A stretch of DNA of 64,000 nucleotides from Syngnathus acus (GCF_901709675.1 NC_051101.1:868001-932000), one strand, 5' to 3'. Shown: positions 32,431-43,372, numbered from the stretch's first letter. Numbers and translations are program-made. The notes: generated by a model not told the origin, from the letters alone.

Positions 32431-32943
32431 CGGGGCAGGCTCTGCGCAGGGGCAAGAGGGGGCAACGCCCCCTCAAACATATGTCCTGCCCCCTCAAATC
32501 AAACTTTTAGAAGTGAAAAATCCTAATAGAAACACACGTGACAAAATTGAAAGAATGATGAATGGATGAGGTGCGGCAGTGTATGTGCAAGAATGGAGGA
32601 GAATGTTTACAGGAAGGTCACTTGGAGATAAAACCAGCAGTTGCCAGAGGGAGACAGCCAAGAACCCGTCCAAAGATGATCATCAAGGCTGAAAGACGGA
32701 AGGAAAACAACAGCCCCCACACACATCGAATCGCCCAGCACCCAACAGTGCCGGCTCTACGCAGGGGCAAGATGGGGCAACGCCCCCTCAAACAGATGTC
32801 CCGCCCCCTCGAATCAAACTTTTAGAAGTGAAAGATCCGCTGATAGAAACACACGTTTATCAGCCCCCTCTCTTCTCTCATGTCGGTGCAGTGTGTGTCC
32901 TCACACAGCCTGCTGTCAGGACTCCGCGCCCCTCCGTAAACAT

Positions 32944-33709
32944 TAGGGGTGTAACGATTCATCGATACACATCGATTAATCGATATAATGCTCTACGATA
33001 TATTGGCATCGATGCTAAACGTAAACATCGATTTATATCGCCGTGTTTGACCTCGGACATTAGACGCGACTTTATTTTGAAATCTAGTTCATTGTTGCTT
33101 GCTTCCTCTTTCCGGGAGCAGTACGCGGCGTGTTGTGTTGTGAGCAGAGCAGGCACGTGAAAGAGGAGCCGACAACTACGCGGCTCCTGGGCTGGTGCTA
33201 TGGCTAGTGTCCAAGAAGACGAGGAAATTCGCTCCCCTTTGGGCTTCAAGTCATTCGTTTGGAAGCACTTTGGATTCCAAAGAAAAGATGGCTCAACGGA
33301 CAATTAAAATTATTGTAAATAAATAGTTCAGTAATGCACTTTAAAGTTAATGGTATTACAAAAAAAGAAAGAATATTCATTTTTCTTTACTTATATGAGA
33401 AAAAATATAGGAATTTGATAAAGTTCAGTGTTAAAATAAGCACTTTGTATACTACAATACTCATGTAATTTCCTAAATAAAGAGTTTGCAGTACCTTGTT
33501 GATTTTGCGTATGAATTGTTATAAATCAGGATATTGTTCTATATTTTTTATTTAAAAAAATAAAATAAAAATATCGATCGTGGAGCACTATATCGTTATG
33601 TATCGTGAATGAATCACAGCAGGCTTTAAGATATCGGCAAATATCGTATCGCGGTTCTTTGTATCGATATGATATCGTATCGTGGCAAAACCCGCGATTT
33701 ACACCCCTA
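32944..33709 (-). mobile_element. ZBED-type hAT derivative, copy 1
   Basis: The element is 766 bp between perfect 8-bp duplications GTAAACAT (32936-32943 and 33710-33717). It starts TAGGGGTGTAACGATTCATC and ends TTTACACCCCTA. On the plus strand at 33200-33306 it keeps the first 35 or so codons of a BED-finger hAT transposase (MASVQEDEEIRSPLGFKSFV, then WKHFGF), and nothing more. The minus-strand open frame is a shadow. A second copy is at 55586-56496. Confidence 0.85.
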
Positions 33710-33814
33710 GTAAACATCCAATCACTGTGAGCATGCAAATGAGGCAAGATGCAGCCAGAGAGTTAAGTCAGCGCGGTAGGAGTTGGAAGAAGCAGTAAAA
33801 ACATGGGGAATAGT

Positions 33815-34103
33815 CAGAGGCGTAGCCAAGCCGGGGCGAGCCGGGGCGGCGCCCCGGTTAGGACTCCCTGCGCCCCGGTTGAAAAAAATCGAGCTTTTTC
33901 GATTATTCATTTTCATGCCGTTTTTTTCTTTCGGTCTTGCGCGAATGTGCTTGCGCTATTCTATGTGCGCGATGTTATCCATTCACCGTTTGCCTCCCGG
34001 ACCCGGATGTTGTTTTAGCGATCAGCGAACGGCGTGGGTGATGTTCGATTTTTTTTCCTGTGGGCGTGCGCCCCTACTGGAAAAATTCCTGGCTACGCCT
34101 CTG
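33815..34103. mobile_element. Short hAT derivative (CAGAGGCGTAGCC ends)
   Basis: The element is 289 bp with ends CAGAGGCGTAGCCAAG and TGGCTACGCCTCTG. It is flanked by perfect 8-bp duplications GGAATAGT (33807-33814 and 34104-34111). Its left 250 bp matches the start of the larger element at 21656, so it is an internal-deletion derivative. Confidence 0.92.
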
Positions 34104-34291
34104 GGAATAGTCTACTGTTTTTTTACCCACTGGGAGCGTTTCTCAAGTCACAAGCACATCTGTACACTGCATCTAACAGACTGAGGACAAATGAGCGGTG
34201 TCTGCCGGACCCCTACGTGAAGCCCCGCCCCCCTGCACGGTTTTGTTTCAAACTGCTCAGGGAAATAATTTTTTAAAAAGAATTCAATAAA

Positions 34292-34652
34292 GGCGGCTCG
34301 GTGGCGCACTGGGTAGCACGTCCGCCTCACAGTTAGGAGGGTGCGGGTTCGATTCCACCTCCGGCCCTCCCTGTGTGGAGTTTGCGTGTTCTCCCCGGGC
34401 CCGCGTGGGTTTTCTCCGGGCACTCCGGTTTCCTCCCACATCCCAAAAACATGCTTGGTAGGCCGATTGAAGACTCCAAATTGTCCCTAGGTTTGAGTGC
34501 GAGTGCAACTGGTTGTTTGTCTCTGTGTGCCTTGCGATTGGCTGGCAACCGGTTCAGGGTGTCCCCCGCCTACTGCCCGATGACGGGATAGGCTCCAGCA
34601 CACCCGCGACCCCCGTGGGGACTAAGCGGTACAGAAAATGGATGGATGGATG
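34292..34652 (+). mobile_element. tRNA-derived SINE, copy 1
   Basis: The element is 361 bp with an RNA polymerase III promoter: a box A-like segment (TGGCGCACTGGGTAGCACG) and box B (GGTTCGATTCC). Its conserved body includes TTTCTCCGGGCACTCCGGTT and GCTGGCAACCGGTTCAGGGT. The 3' end (AAGCGGTACAGAAAATGGAT) is followed by ATGG repeats. The 11-bp duplication AATTCAATAAA flanks it (34281-34291 and 34653-34663). Its 3' end resembles the 3' end of the RTE LINE in this window. Confidence 0.88.
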
Positions 34653-34949
34653 AATTCAATAAATAAATAAAGATGTTTTTCTCAAAACGTCACTTTGCCC
34701 TCCACCTTTCAGCTGCTCACAAATAGAGAGTTAATGCTGGGAGATGCATCCTTTTTTCAGAGCATTTAAAACAAGTGTTGCTCCTCTTGCATGTACTGAA
34801 AGCAGTAGCAGTGATGCTGCTGCTAGTACTAGTGCATCAGAGGCAGTAGCTAGCATATAATACGCCTGTACCATCAGCAAGCACTGCTTCTCCTGTTCCT
34901 TCTCCCTCAACATGTGCTGCCTTAAAGTCCCTTGCTCAGCTACCTAGTG

Positions 34950-36000
34950 ACTAAATGTCAATGCACCATCCCAGCCAATACTGGGTAGCTACCCAAAGCG
35001 TGCATTTGGTGCAACATTCAGGCCATTCAATCCTGCCTGTTACCGCTCACGACCATGGCTGTAGTACTCTGTTGTGCGGGACGCATGCTTCTGTTTCCCC
35101 TGTCGGAAATATGGTAGCTCTGCTAATGAGAAGGATGTTGTTTTTACCCTTACTGGTTTTAACAATTGGAAAGCAGCACTCGAACGAGACAAGGGGCTAC
35201 AGAGGCATGTGTCCAGCCACAACCATGTGCACTCTTCCACCACCTGGACTCAGCACAAAAGCAGAGAGACTACAGGGGGTACTGTTGACTCTCTGTTTGT
35301 TGATAAAACCCAACTTGAAAGAAATCATTATTATGTCAAGAGTGTGGGCAGTGCTATTAAGTTTCTCTGTGTGAATGAGTTGGGGCTCCGTGGGACTGCA
35401 GAAACTTTGAGACATGATGCAGGTGGTGATGATGTTGCTTCAGGGCTTTTTCTGAAACTCATGGAGTATACATTAGACAAGGATGAGAAGCTAGCAAGCA
35501 TTGCTAAGGGTATCCCACAGAATGCAAAATACACATCTAAGGATATCCAAAATGAAATGATCCAAACACTGGCAGACATGGTGCTTGCAGAGGTCAGGAA
35601 AAAACATGAAAATGCTGATTCTGCAGGGTTTTGCCTCAAAAGTGATGGGACCAGGGACAGGTGCAACGTGGAAAATTTGTCTGTGATGATTAGATTTGTC
35701 AGCAATTCCATGCCAGAGGAGCATCGTATCGGGTTGCTTGACTTGCATCAACTTGATGCAGAGTACATCACGTCTGAAATACTGACACACCTTTCTGATG
35801 CTGGCTACAGTGCTGACAACATACTTAGCCAGTGTTATGATGGAGCTTCTGTGATGAGTGGGATAAGAGGTGGTGTACAAGCTCTGCTGCAAAACAAGCT
35901 TTCTAGGTTGACATCCACTGCTACAACTGCACTTAGGGGTTGTGCATGCCATCCAGAGTGAACCATGTGCAAAGAGATTTTTTGACCTCTCTAGTTCATT
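34950..36000 (+). pseudogene. hAT transposase (ZMYM1-like), N-terminal and middle part
   Basis: A TTF-type zinc-finger start (FCFPCRKYGSS, about 35080-35110) is followed by the DUF4371/hAT core. It contains FNNWKAALERDKGLQRHVSS, then SDGTRDRCNVENLSVMIRFV, where ZMYM1-like proteins have the first catalytic aspartate region, and CYDGASVMSGIRGGVQALL. At least two frame changes occur (before 35074 and near 35935). The frame is then cut by a LINE at 36001. Confidence 0.8.
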
Positions 36001-39000
36001 CGAGATTACCAAGATGGCGGCGCAGTGGTTGTACAGCGAAGCCAGAGGTCCGATCAGATTATTTACCTTACAGTTGTAAGTCTACTTATCCAAAATAGTT
36101 GTGCGTTGTTATCCTACACTCGACAACATCTCCTGGACATAGGATTACAACATCAACACGCTGGATTGGAAGGTTTACGAATCGACAACGACATCGCTAG
36201 CTCTCCGTAGCTACCCAACGCGACTCAGCCGGCTGGCTGTATTGCGCACCCGGCCAGAAAATGTAAACAAAGGCGAGGCAAGCGTGGAGGCGCACAGGCT
36301 AGGCTGGGGCTAGCGCCCCACCGAACGGCACATCCGAGCCTACTCCTCTTCAATGTCCGTTCTCTGGTGGACAAAATGGACGAACTGTGGCTGTGGATTT
36401 ACACCAAGAGATGGATTAAGGACTGCAACGTCATGATTTTCACAGAATCATGGCTCCGTAGCGCTATTCCCGACAGCGCTGTTGAGCTAGCAGGCCGCGA
36501 CCTGCACAGGTCCGACAGAACTGGCGACTCCGGGAAAACACGCGGTGGAGGCTTGTGCGTTTTTATTAACAAGGCTTGGTGTTCAGACAGTTCCACAATT
36601 GAGAGTCACTGTTCTGCTGATGCAGAATATCTTGTGAAATGTAGACCCTTCTACCAGCCCAGGGAATTCACAGCAACTGTAGTCATTGCTTGCTACATAG
36701 CCCCTGATGCTAACGCTAAACAAGCTATGAAGGAGCTACATGCTACCATCAGCAAACACCAGAACCAACATCCAGAGGCAGCCTTTATAGTGGCAGGAGA
36801 CTTAAATCACTCCAATCTAAAGACTGTGCTCCCCAAGTTCTATCAACATATCACATGTCCCACTAGGGGAAAGAAGATATTAGACCATGTTTACTCTAAC
36901 ATCAAGGATGCATACAAGGCCGTTTCCCTCCCCCACCTGGGACAATCAGACCACCTCTCTTTGTTCCTCCTGCCCAGATACACCCCCCTCATCAAACGTG
37001 TGAAGCCCTCTGCTAGGTCTGTTAAGATCTGGCCAGAGGGGGCTGACGCTGAGATGGGACAACGGCTGCAGGACACCGAGTGGAAGAGGTTTGCCACCCA
37101 GGCCACCAGGGACTCCGTCATTGATATTGACTCCTTCGCCTCCTCTGTGGTGGATCACATCAACTCCATCATTAACAGTGTCACCACCACCAAACGGATT
37201 ACCACATTTCCAAATCAGAAGCCGTGGATGAACAGCGAGGTCCGTCTACACCTTAAGGCACGTGACACTGCCTTCAGATCTGGGGACAAGCAGGCCTACT
37301 GCTCAGCCAGGGCTGCCCTGAACAAAGTAATAAAACAGGCCAAGCACAGCCACAAGCTAAAGGTGGAGGATCATTTCAACAACAACGATCCCCGGCGCAT
37401 GTGGCAGGGCATCCGGGCCATCTCGGACTACAAACCCTCCATCAACCCCCCCACTGCAACCATCCCCTCCCCCGACGAACTCAACCATCACTATGCCCGC
37501 TTCGACAGAGACAATCAGGAGACGGCCACCAGGATTGCCCTCCCCGCTGATCACCAACCCCTCACTCTCTCAACCACTGAAGTGTGCGCATCACTGAAAA
37601 GGACAAATACACGCAAAGTAGCTGGCCCTGATGGCATCCCCGGCCGGGTGCTCAGGAACTGTGCTGAGCAGCTGACGGAGGTGTTCACCGACATCTTCAA
37701 CCTGTCTCTGGTCCAGGCAACTGTCCCATTGTGCTTCAAGACCACCTCCATTGTGCCGTTGCCTAAACACTCCTCTGCGAAGGGCCTCAACGACTACCGC
37801 CCAGTTGCACTCGTCTCCCACTTCATAAAGTGCCTCGAGAGGCTACTCCTGGGTCACGTCAAATCTGGGCTCACATCTTCTCTGGACAAACACCAATTTG
37901 CCTACCGAGCAAACAGGAGCACGGATGACGCCATCTCCTCTGCACTACGTGCAGCCCTCTCCCACCTGGACGAGAGCAACACCCATGTGCGGATGCTGTT
38001 CATCGACTTCAGCTCTGCATTCAACACCATCATCCCCACCAAACTCATCACCAAACTTGGCAACCTTGTGGAGAAAAAGGACCTCAATATCAACCCCTCT
38101 GTCATCAACTGGATACTTGACTTCCTAACCAACAGACCCCAGTCCGTTAGGTTGGACGGCCTCACCTCCTCCACCCTAACCCTGAGCACCGGCGTCCCAC
38201 AGGGTTGCGTGCTGAGCCCACTCCTCTACTCCCTCTACACCTACGACTGCACTCCTGCGCATGGCTCGAACACCATCCTCAAGTTTGCAGACGACACAAC
38301 GGTGGTGGGCCTCATCAAAAACAACGATGAAACGGCCTACAGGGAGGAGGTACAGCACCTGACGACGTGGTGTGCCAACAACAACCTGGCCCTCAACACC
38401 AAGAAAACCAAGGAGCTCATCGTTAACTTCAGGAAGACTGAGGCTGATACGCACGCCCCCATCTATATCAACGGGGAGGAGGTCGAGCGGGTCGCCAGCT
38501 TCAAATTCCTGGGTGTCCAGATCTCCGATGACCTCTCCTGGTCCCTCAACACCTCGTCACTGGTCAGTAAGGCCCACGAGTGTCTCTTCTTCTTGAGGAG
38601 ACTGAGGAAAGCCCATCTATCTCCTCGAATCCTGGTGAACTTCTACCGGTGTACCATCGAGAGTATCCTCACCAATGGCATCACGGTCTGGTATGGCAAC
38701 TGCACAGCCGCGGACCAGAAGTCACTGCAGATGGCCCAACGCATCATCGGCACATCACTTCCTACCATTGAGTTGATTTACCAAAAACGGTGCCTGAAGA
38801 AGGCACGCAGCATCATCAAAGACTCCAGTCATCCCAACCACAGACTGTTTACTCTTCTTCCTTCTAGGAAGCGATACCGGACTTCGGGTCAAGACGAGTT
38901 GACTGAGGAAAAGGTTTTTCCCCTCTGCCGTCATCGCCCTGAACTCCGCAGCACAACACCCCTGTCATCCCCCTGAACTCTTTTCATTCTGAACCCTGCA

Positions 39001-39381
39001 GCACAATAACCCCACCACAACAACACCTGTATTACCTGCATATACTGTCCATATCTGCATATAATTCTATATAATCTATATATTTATTCATCACTCTTAC
39101 TCCGCTTGTACATACGTATCTGTTCATATCTGGTTATACTGACACTATATATATTTTATAACCCTATAATATTTGTTCTACTGCACCTTATTGTAAATAC
39201 TTAGTCATATTATCCCGCATAGTATAACTCACCTCATATTTACCTGATTGCACTGTACCTACTGCTCAGTATTCTTTTTACTCTGCACTTTACTGCTTCT
39301 GGTTGGATGTCAAAGTTCTTTTCACTGTACTGTACTTGTGCTGTACATTGACAATAAATTTGAATCTAATCTAATCTAATT
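36001..39381 (+). mobile_element. Jockey-superfamily LINE (L2/CR1/Rex1 group), nearly complete
   Basis: It starts CGAGATTACCAAGATGGCGG inside the hAT transposase and ends GACAATAAATTTGAATCTAA followed by CTAAT repeats. The hAT coding sequence resumes immediately (TTGTACAAGTTTTTTCAGCA), with no more than a few shared bases as a duplication. It contains one long ORF with endonuclease and reverse transcriptase. No ORF1 is visible upstream of about 36340, so this may be a one-ORF family or a 5'-shortened copy. Confidence 0.88.
36367..38976 (+). CDS. LINE ORF2: endonuclease and reverse transcriptase
   Basis: An 869-codon open frame. The endonuclease has NVRSLVDKMDEL just upstream of the first codon, then IFTESWLRS (catalytic E, about residue 26), GGGLCVFINK, FIVAGDLNHSNLK (about residue 142) and GQSDHLSLFLL (about residue 197). 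The RT has NDYRPVALVSHFIKCLE, MLFIDFSSAFNTIIP (catalytic D), STGVPQGCVLSPLLYSL and LKFADDTTVVGL (FADD about residue 641). The C-terminal region has FLGVQISDDLSW and ITVWYGNCTAADQK. The last 25 codons differ from relatives, suggesting a late frameshift. All catalytic motifs are kept, so this is the best preserved LINE protein in the window. Confidence 0.88.
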   Translation: MDKMDELWLWIYTKRWIKDCNVMIFTESWLRSAIPDSAVELAGRDLHRSDRTGDSGKTRGGGLCVFINKAWCSDSSTIESHCSADAEYLVKCRPFYQPREFTATVVIACYIAPDANAKQAMKELHATISKHQNQHPEAAFIVAGDLNHSNLKTVLPKFYQHITCPTRGKKILDHVYSNIKDAYKAVSLPHLGQSDHLSLFLLPRYTPLIKRVKPSARSVKIWPEGADAEMGQRLQDTEWKRFATQATRDSVIDIDSFASSVVDHINSIINSVTTTKRITTFPNQKPWMNSEVRLHLKARDTAFRSGDKQAYCSARAALNKVIKQAKHSHKLKVEDHFNNNDPRRMWQGIRAISDYKPSINPPTATIPSPDELNHHYARFDRDNQETATRIALPADHQPLTLSTTEVCASLKRTNTRKVAGPDGIPGRVLRNCAEQLTEVFTDIFNLSLVQATVPLCFKTTSIVPLPKHSSAKGLNDYRPVALVSHFIKCLERLLLGHVKSGLTSSLDKHQFAYRANRSTDDAISSALRAALSHLDESNTHVRMLFIDFSSAFNTIIPTKLITKLGNLVEKKDLNINPSVINWILDFLTNRPQSVRLDGLTSSTLTLSTGVPQGCVLSPLLYSLYTYDCTPAHGSNTILKFADDTTVVGLIKNNDETAYREEVQHLTTWCANNNLALNTKKTKELIVNFRKTEADTHAPIYINGEEVERVASFKFLGVQISDDLSWSLNTSSLVSKAHECLFFLRRLRKAHLSPRILVNFYRCTIESILTNGITVWYGNCTAADQKSLQMAQRIIGTSLPTIELIYQKRCLKKARSIIKDSSHPNHRLFTLLPSRKRYRTSGQDELTEEKVFPLCRHRPELRSTTPLSSP

Positions 39382-39429
39382 ATTGTACAAGTTTTTTCAG
39401 CACCACTATGTGTCTGAGAAATATAATAT

Positions 39430-40440
39430 AATGCACCTAACCAATGCATGACTGCACTGCCACCTACAGCGGCAACCGCATAGTGAAGTTTGCTGACGAC
39501 ACGACTCTGGTGGGTCTCATCACCAAGGGAGACGAGACTCAATACAGGCTGGAGGTTGACCTTCTGACCGCGTGGTGCAGGGACAACAACCTCCTGCTGA
39601 ACGTCGACAAGACCAAGGAGATTGTTGTTGACTTCCGGAAGGGTCACGCCCAACACCTGCCGCTGACCATCGACGGTGCTGTGGTGGAGAGTGTGAGCAG
39701 CGCCAGGTTCCTGGGGGTGCACATCAGTGAGGATCTCTCCTGGTCCACCAACACCGCATCGCTGGCGAAGAAGGCCCAGCGCCGCCTGTACTTCCTTCGG
39801 AAACTCAGGCGAGCGGGAGCTCCTCCGGCCGTCATGACTACATTTTACCGCGGCACCATTGAGAGCGTCCTCTCCAGCTGTATTGCTGTTTGGGGTGGCA
39901 GCTGCACTGACTACGACTTGAAGGCCCTGCAGCGCATAGTGAAAACGGCTAGTAAGACTATTGGTGCTTCTCTCCCCTCCTTGAAGGACATTTACACCTC
40001 CCATCTCACCCGCAAGGCGACCAAGATTGTGAGTGATGTGAGTCACCCCGCTCACTCTTTGTTTGATCTTCTGCCCTCTGGGAGGCGGTACAGGAGCCTG
40101 CGCTCCCGCACCACCAAACTCTCCAACAGCTTCGTACTCCAGGCTGTTAGGATCCTGAACTCGCTCCCCCTTTCAGCGTAGCGTCCTGTTCTTTACTGTC
40201 TGCTGTATGCACACTGGCTCGGTTTTCCTCCTCTTATTTATTGGGTTATTGGTTTATTATTTATTCATCGCTCATTTTATTTATTTATTATTTTTTATTT
40301 ACTATTTATTGTTTGTGCCTTCTTGTTTTTATTTTGTGTCGTCTACTCGTCACCGTGGGATGGAGGTAACGGAATTTCGGTTTCTTTGTGTGTCTTGACA
40401 TATGAAGGGATTGACAATAAAGCTGACTTTGACTTTGACT
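39430..40440 (+). mobile_element. 5'-truncated LINE, 3' part of RT and 3' UTR
   Basis: It starts within the RT domain just before the active-site box and ends with TTGACAATAAAGCTGACTTT and repeats of TGACTT. The coding part (39444-40181) has IVKFADDTTLVGL, then FLGVHISEDLSWS, and the C-terminal DLLPSGRRYRSLRSRT. It is related to, but different from, the LINE just upstream. The hAT transposase resumes after it (AAAAGGCTGCTTGAAATCCG). It is closely similar in plan to the minus-strand copy at 63003-63992. Confidence 0.85.
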
Positions 40441-41437
40441 TAAAAGGCTGCTTGAAATCCGATGGACAAGCCACTATGAAGTGACAAGGTGCATTGTTGA
40501 CAATCAAGACCATATTGTCGGTATCCTATCTGAGATGACAGAGGATGATAGTGCTGCTGTTGACCTGTGCACTGAGGCATCAGGCCTGCTGTGTCAAATT
40601 AAGAGGCATCACTTCTTTGAGACTGGAAAGTTTCTAGTGCTGGTGCTTGGTGTCTTGAAACCAGCAAATGCAATTCTACAGTCTCAGTCTGTGGATATGT
40701 GCAGTGCTTCTGAGGTTGTTGGTGCAGCACTGGAGTCCTTAAAAAGCCTCCGTGAAGATGAGGATTGGGGAGAGTCATCTCAGGCAGCTGCTGGGGATGA
40801 TGCATCGCTTCCAAAGAGAAGGAGGACAATGAGCAAAGGTCTTGGTCAAAGTGTTGTGCTCTCAACTGTGGGCCATATAGACTCGGGCGATCCAACCATT
40901 TCCCCCTCTCAGTCTCTGAAAAGATCTCTGCTCAACATCCTTGACAGGGCCATTTCAGAAATGGAGAATAGATTTTCTCAGAAGAACGTTGAGCTGATGA
41001 GAACCATATCTAGTCTTGCACCCAAATCCAGCACATTTTTAGATTCAACCGTGTTGCATCCTTTGTCTGCGCTGGCTGGCACTGTGGCAGATGATCTAAA
41101 AAATGAAATTCTTGTGGCAAAACAGATGTTGCTCAAGAAATGTCCAAATGAAACAGACCTATCCACTGTCTGTAAACACCCATAGGAGTACAAGGAAGCT
41201 TTTCCCGAGTTGCATAAATTGTATGTAACAGCCCTGGTAATTGGTGTGTCTTCAGCATTGTGTGAGCGTTCCTTGTCCACATTGTCACGGGTCCTAACCC
41301 CTTATCGTCGCACCATGTTACACAAGCGAAAGATAAATTTGGTCATCTTAGCCAATGAGAAGTCCATAACGAGTAACTTGGATATGGATGAATTTGTGAG
41401 AGTTTTTGCACAAGGAAACAGGAGACTGGTGTTGTAG
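40441..41437 (+). pseudogene. hAT transposase (ZMYM1-like), C-terminal part
   Basis: It resumes in frame after the LINEs with KRLLEIRWTSHYEV, continues through a low-complexity serine/acidic segment, and is broken near 41184 by a stop. It ends with the hAT dimerisation region (LYVTALVIGVSSALCERSLS, then LSRVLTPYRRTMLHKRKINL). The family is the TTF-zinc-finger/ZMYM1 hAT group. It is not functional. Confidence 0.8.
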
Positions 41438-41505
41438 AGTGGAGTGGGGAGAAAAAATAGTGAGAAAGGAGGAGATTTTAGTTATTAAGTTGCTAATAAA
41501 CACTT

Positions 41506-41846
41506 GGTGGGACACTGGTTAGCACGTCCGCCTTACAGTTAGGAGGGTGCCGGTTCGATTCCACCTCCGACCCTCCCTCTGTAGAGTTTGCATGTTCTCC
41601 CCGTGGGTTTTCTCCGGGCACTCCGGTTTCCTCCGACTTCTCAAAAACATGCTTGGTAGGCCAATTGAGCACTTCAAATTGCCCCGAGGTGTGAGTGCGA
41701 GTGCGGATGGTTGTTCGTCTCTGTGTGCCCTGCAATCGGCTGGCAACCGGTTCAGACTGTCCCCTGCCTACTGCCCGATGACTTCTGGGATCGGCTCCAG
41801 CACACCCGCGATCCCCGTGTGGACAAGCGGTATAGAAAATGGATGG
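41506..41846 (+). mobile_element. tRNA-derived SINE, copy 2
   Basis: This is the same family as 34292-34652: box A-like CACTGGTTAGCACGTCC, box B GGTTCGATTCC, body and 3' end GACAAGCGGTATAGAAAATG followed by GATGG. It marks the junction between the hAT transposase relic and 5S rDNA spacer sequence. The target duplication is not clear. Confidence 0.82.
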
Positions 41847-41942
41847 AATTGTGAAAGGAAACTTTTACAACAGCCATCAAGTGCCATCGTTACTTGGCAT
41901 GAATTTTCAGGGGCGATTGTGTCTACAAAATGCTAAATTATT

Positions 41943-43282
41943 ACCGTGTTTTTCCATGCATAATGCGCAAAATTTAACTACCGTTTTTTCCCATGTATAA
42001 TGCGCCCCCATGTATAATACGCACCCTAAAAATGGCATGTTGATGCTGGAAAAAAGCCTGTACCCATGTATAATACGCACCCAAATTTTGACTCCTACTT
42101 AAGTCCGTAAACGTAAAATTATTCCAGAAAAAAGATCATCTTTGGGAACAACCGGATGTTATTCTGCTGGTCAGTATCACTGCGCATGCGCTAGCAAACT
42201 CAATAGCGAAGAAATGTTTCGGATTTGTGTAGGGTACATTGTGACAGCAAACGAGCAGGTGATCGAGCAAGCGTCTGATACGAGAGCATTGTGTTCGTAT
42301 GGAGCGTGTTTGAAGTGAACAGCAGAGAAGAAAGCGCATTTGTAATGGCGGACTCCGTATGATATCCGGATTAAAAAAAAAAGAAAAAAAAAGAAATTTG
42401 TACCTATGTATAATGCGCACCCCAGATTTTAGGACAATAAATTAGTTAAATTTTGCGCATTATACATGGAAAAAAACTAATTTATTGTCCTAAAATCTGG
42501 GGTGCGCATTATGCATGGGTACAACAATTTTTTAAGAAAATCTCCCTCGAAATAAAACTTGAAATCCACCTTTCTTCTTGTTTGTTGTCAATCGCGCATC
42601 GCATTCAGCCATCCTGCCCAACACACTTAGTCAGTAAAATTCATAATTGACGACACATCGTTTGATGCGATGGTGCAATCCTTGATGGTGTGTTATTGTC
42701 AAATATTGTTTGTTTTTTAATCTCCATCGCAGACTGGATATCATACGGAGGCCGCCATGACAGTATGCGCAGAACGGATGCGCAAGACACGTCAGCTATA
42801 TAAAGAGCGAGAGTTCAGTTCTCTACCTATTAGTTTCAATTCACAGTTTAATTAGCAGTTTCAATCAGCAAATAACAGAATGCGTATTACAGGTAATATT
42901 TTATTTCACAACACTTTGCCTTGTTCCTTTCTTCTCTGCTGTTCACTTCAAACACGGTCCATACGAACACAATGCTCTCGTATCAGACGCTTGCTCGATC
43001 ACCTGCTCGTTTGCTGTCACAATGTACCCTACACAAATCCGAAACATTTCTTCGCTATCGAGTTTGCTAGCGCATGCGCAGTGATACTGACCGGCAGAAT
43101 AACATCCGGTTGTTCCCAAAGATGATCTTTTTTCTGAAATAATTTTACGTTTACGGACTTAAGTAAGAGTCAAAATTTGGGTGCGTATTATACATGGGTA
43201 CAGGCTTTTTTCCAGCATCGACATGCCATTTTTAGGGTGCGTATTATGCACGGGGGCGCATTTTGCATGGAAAAACACGGTA
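41943..43282. mobile_element. ACCGT-type element inserted in 5S spacer, with a second copy nested in it
   Basis: The outer ends are CCGTGTTTTTCCATGCATAA and GCATGGAAAAACACGG with TA on both sides. The related 5S spacer at 45500-45541 (AATGCTAAGTTATGAGTCTA) gives the empty site. An inner copy of the same family (41979-42475), in opposite orientation, sits at another TA within it. Both show the TTTACGGACTTAAGTA and CATGCGCTAGCAAACTC interior seen in other copies. No transposase is present. Confidence 0.72.
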
Positions 43283-43293
43283 GTCTAATCACA

Positions 43294-43372
43294 GCATACG
43301 GCCATACTACCCTGAGAACGCCTGATCTCGGAAGCTAGGCAGGGTCGGGCCTGGGAATATCAGATGCTGTAA
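43294..43372 (+). pseudogene. 5S rRNA pseudogene 1 (internally deleted)
   Basis: It matches vertebrate 5S rRNA: GCATACGGCCATACTACCCT, then GATCTCGGAAGCTAGGCAGG and GTCGGGCCTGG. It then jumps to GAATATCAGATGCTGTAA. It lacks about 6 bases near position 35 and about 25 bases including most of box C, so it cannot be a working 5S gene. It is followed by a T-rich run and spacer sequence shared with the unit near 45670. Confidence 0.85.

Larger units (their letters stand above)
32749..41437 (+). mobile_element. Decayed ZMYM1/TTF-type hAT transposon, multiply interrupted
   Basis: The left end is CAGTGCCGGCTCTACGCAGG. Transposase remnants on the plus strand run from about 34950 to 36000 and from 40441 to 41437. 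Later insertions split it: a ZBED-type hAT derivative (32944-33709), a short hAT derivative (33815-34103), a tRNA-derived SINE (34292-34652), a LINE (36001-39381) and a second LINE (about 39430-40440). The right terminal repeat is not visible; a SINE and then 5S rDNA spacer follow. Removing the LINEs makes the transposase frame continuous in sense across the junction, which supports the insertion order. Confidence 0.75.
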
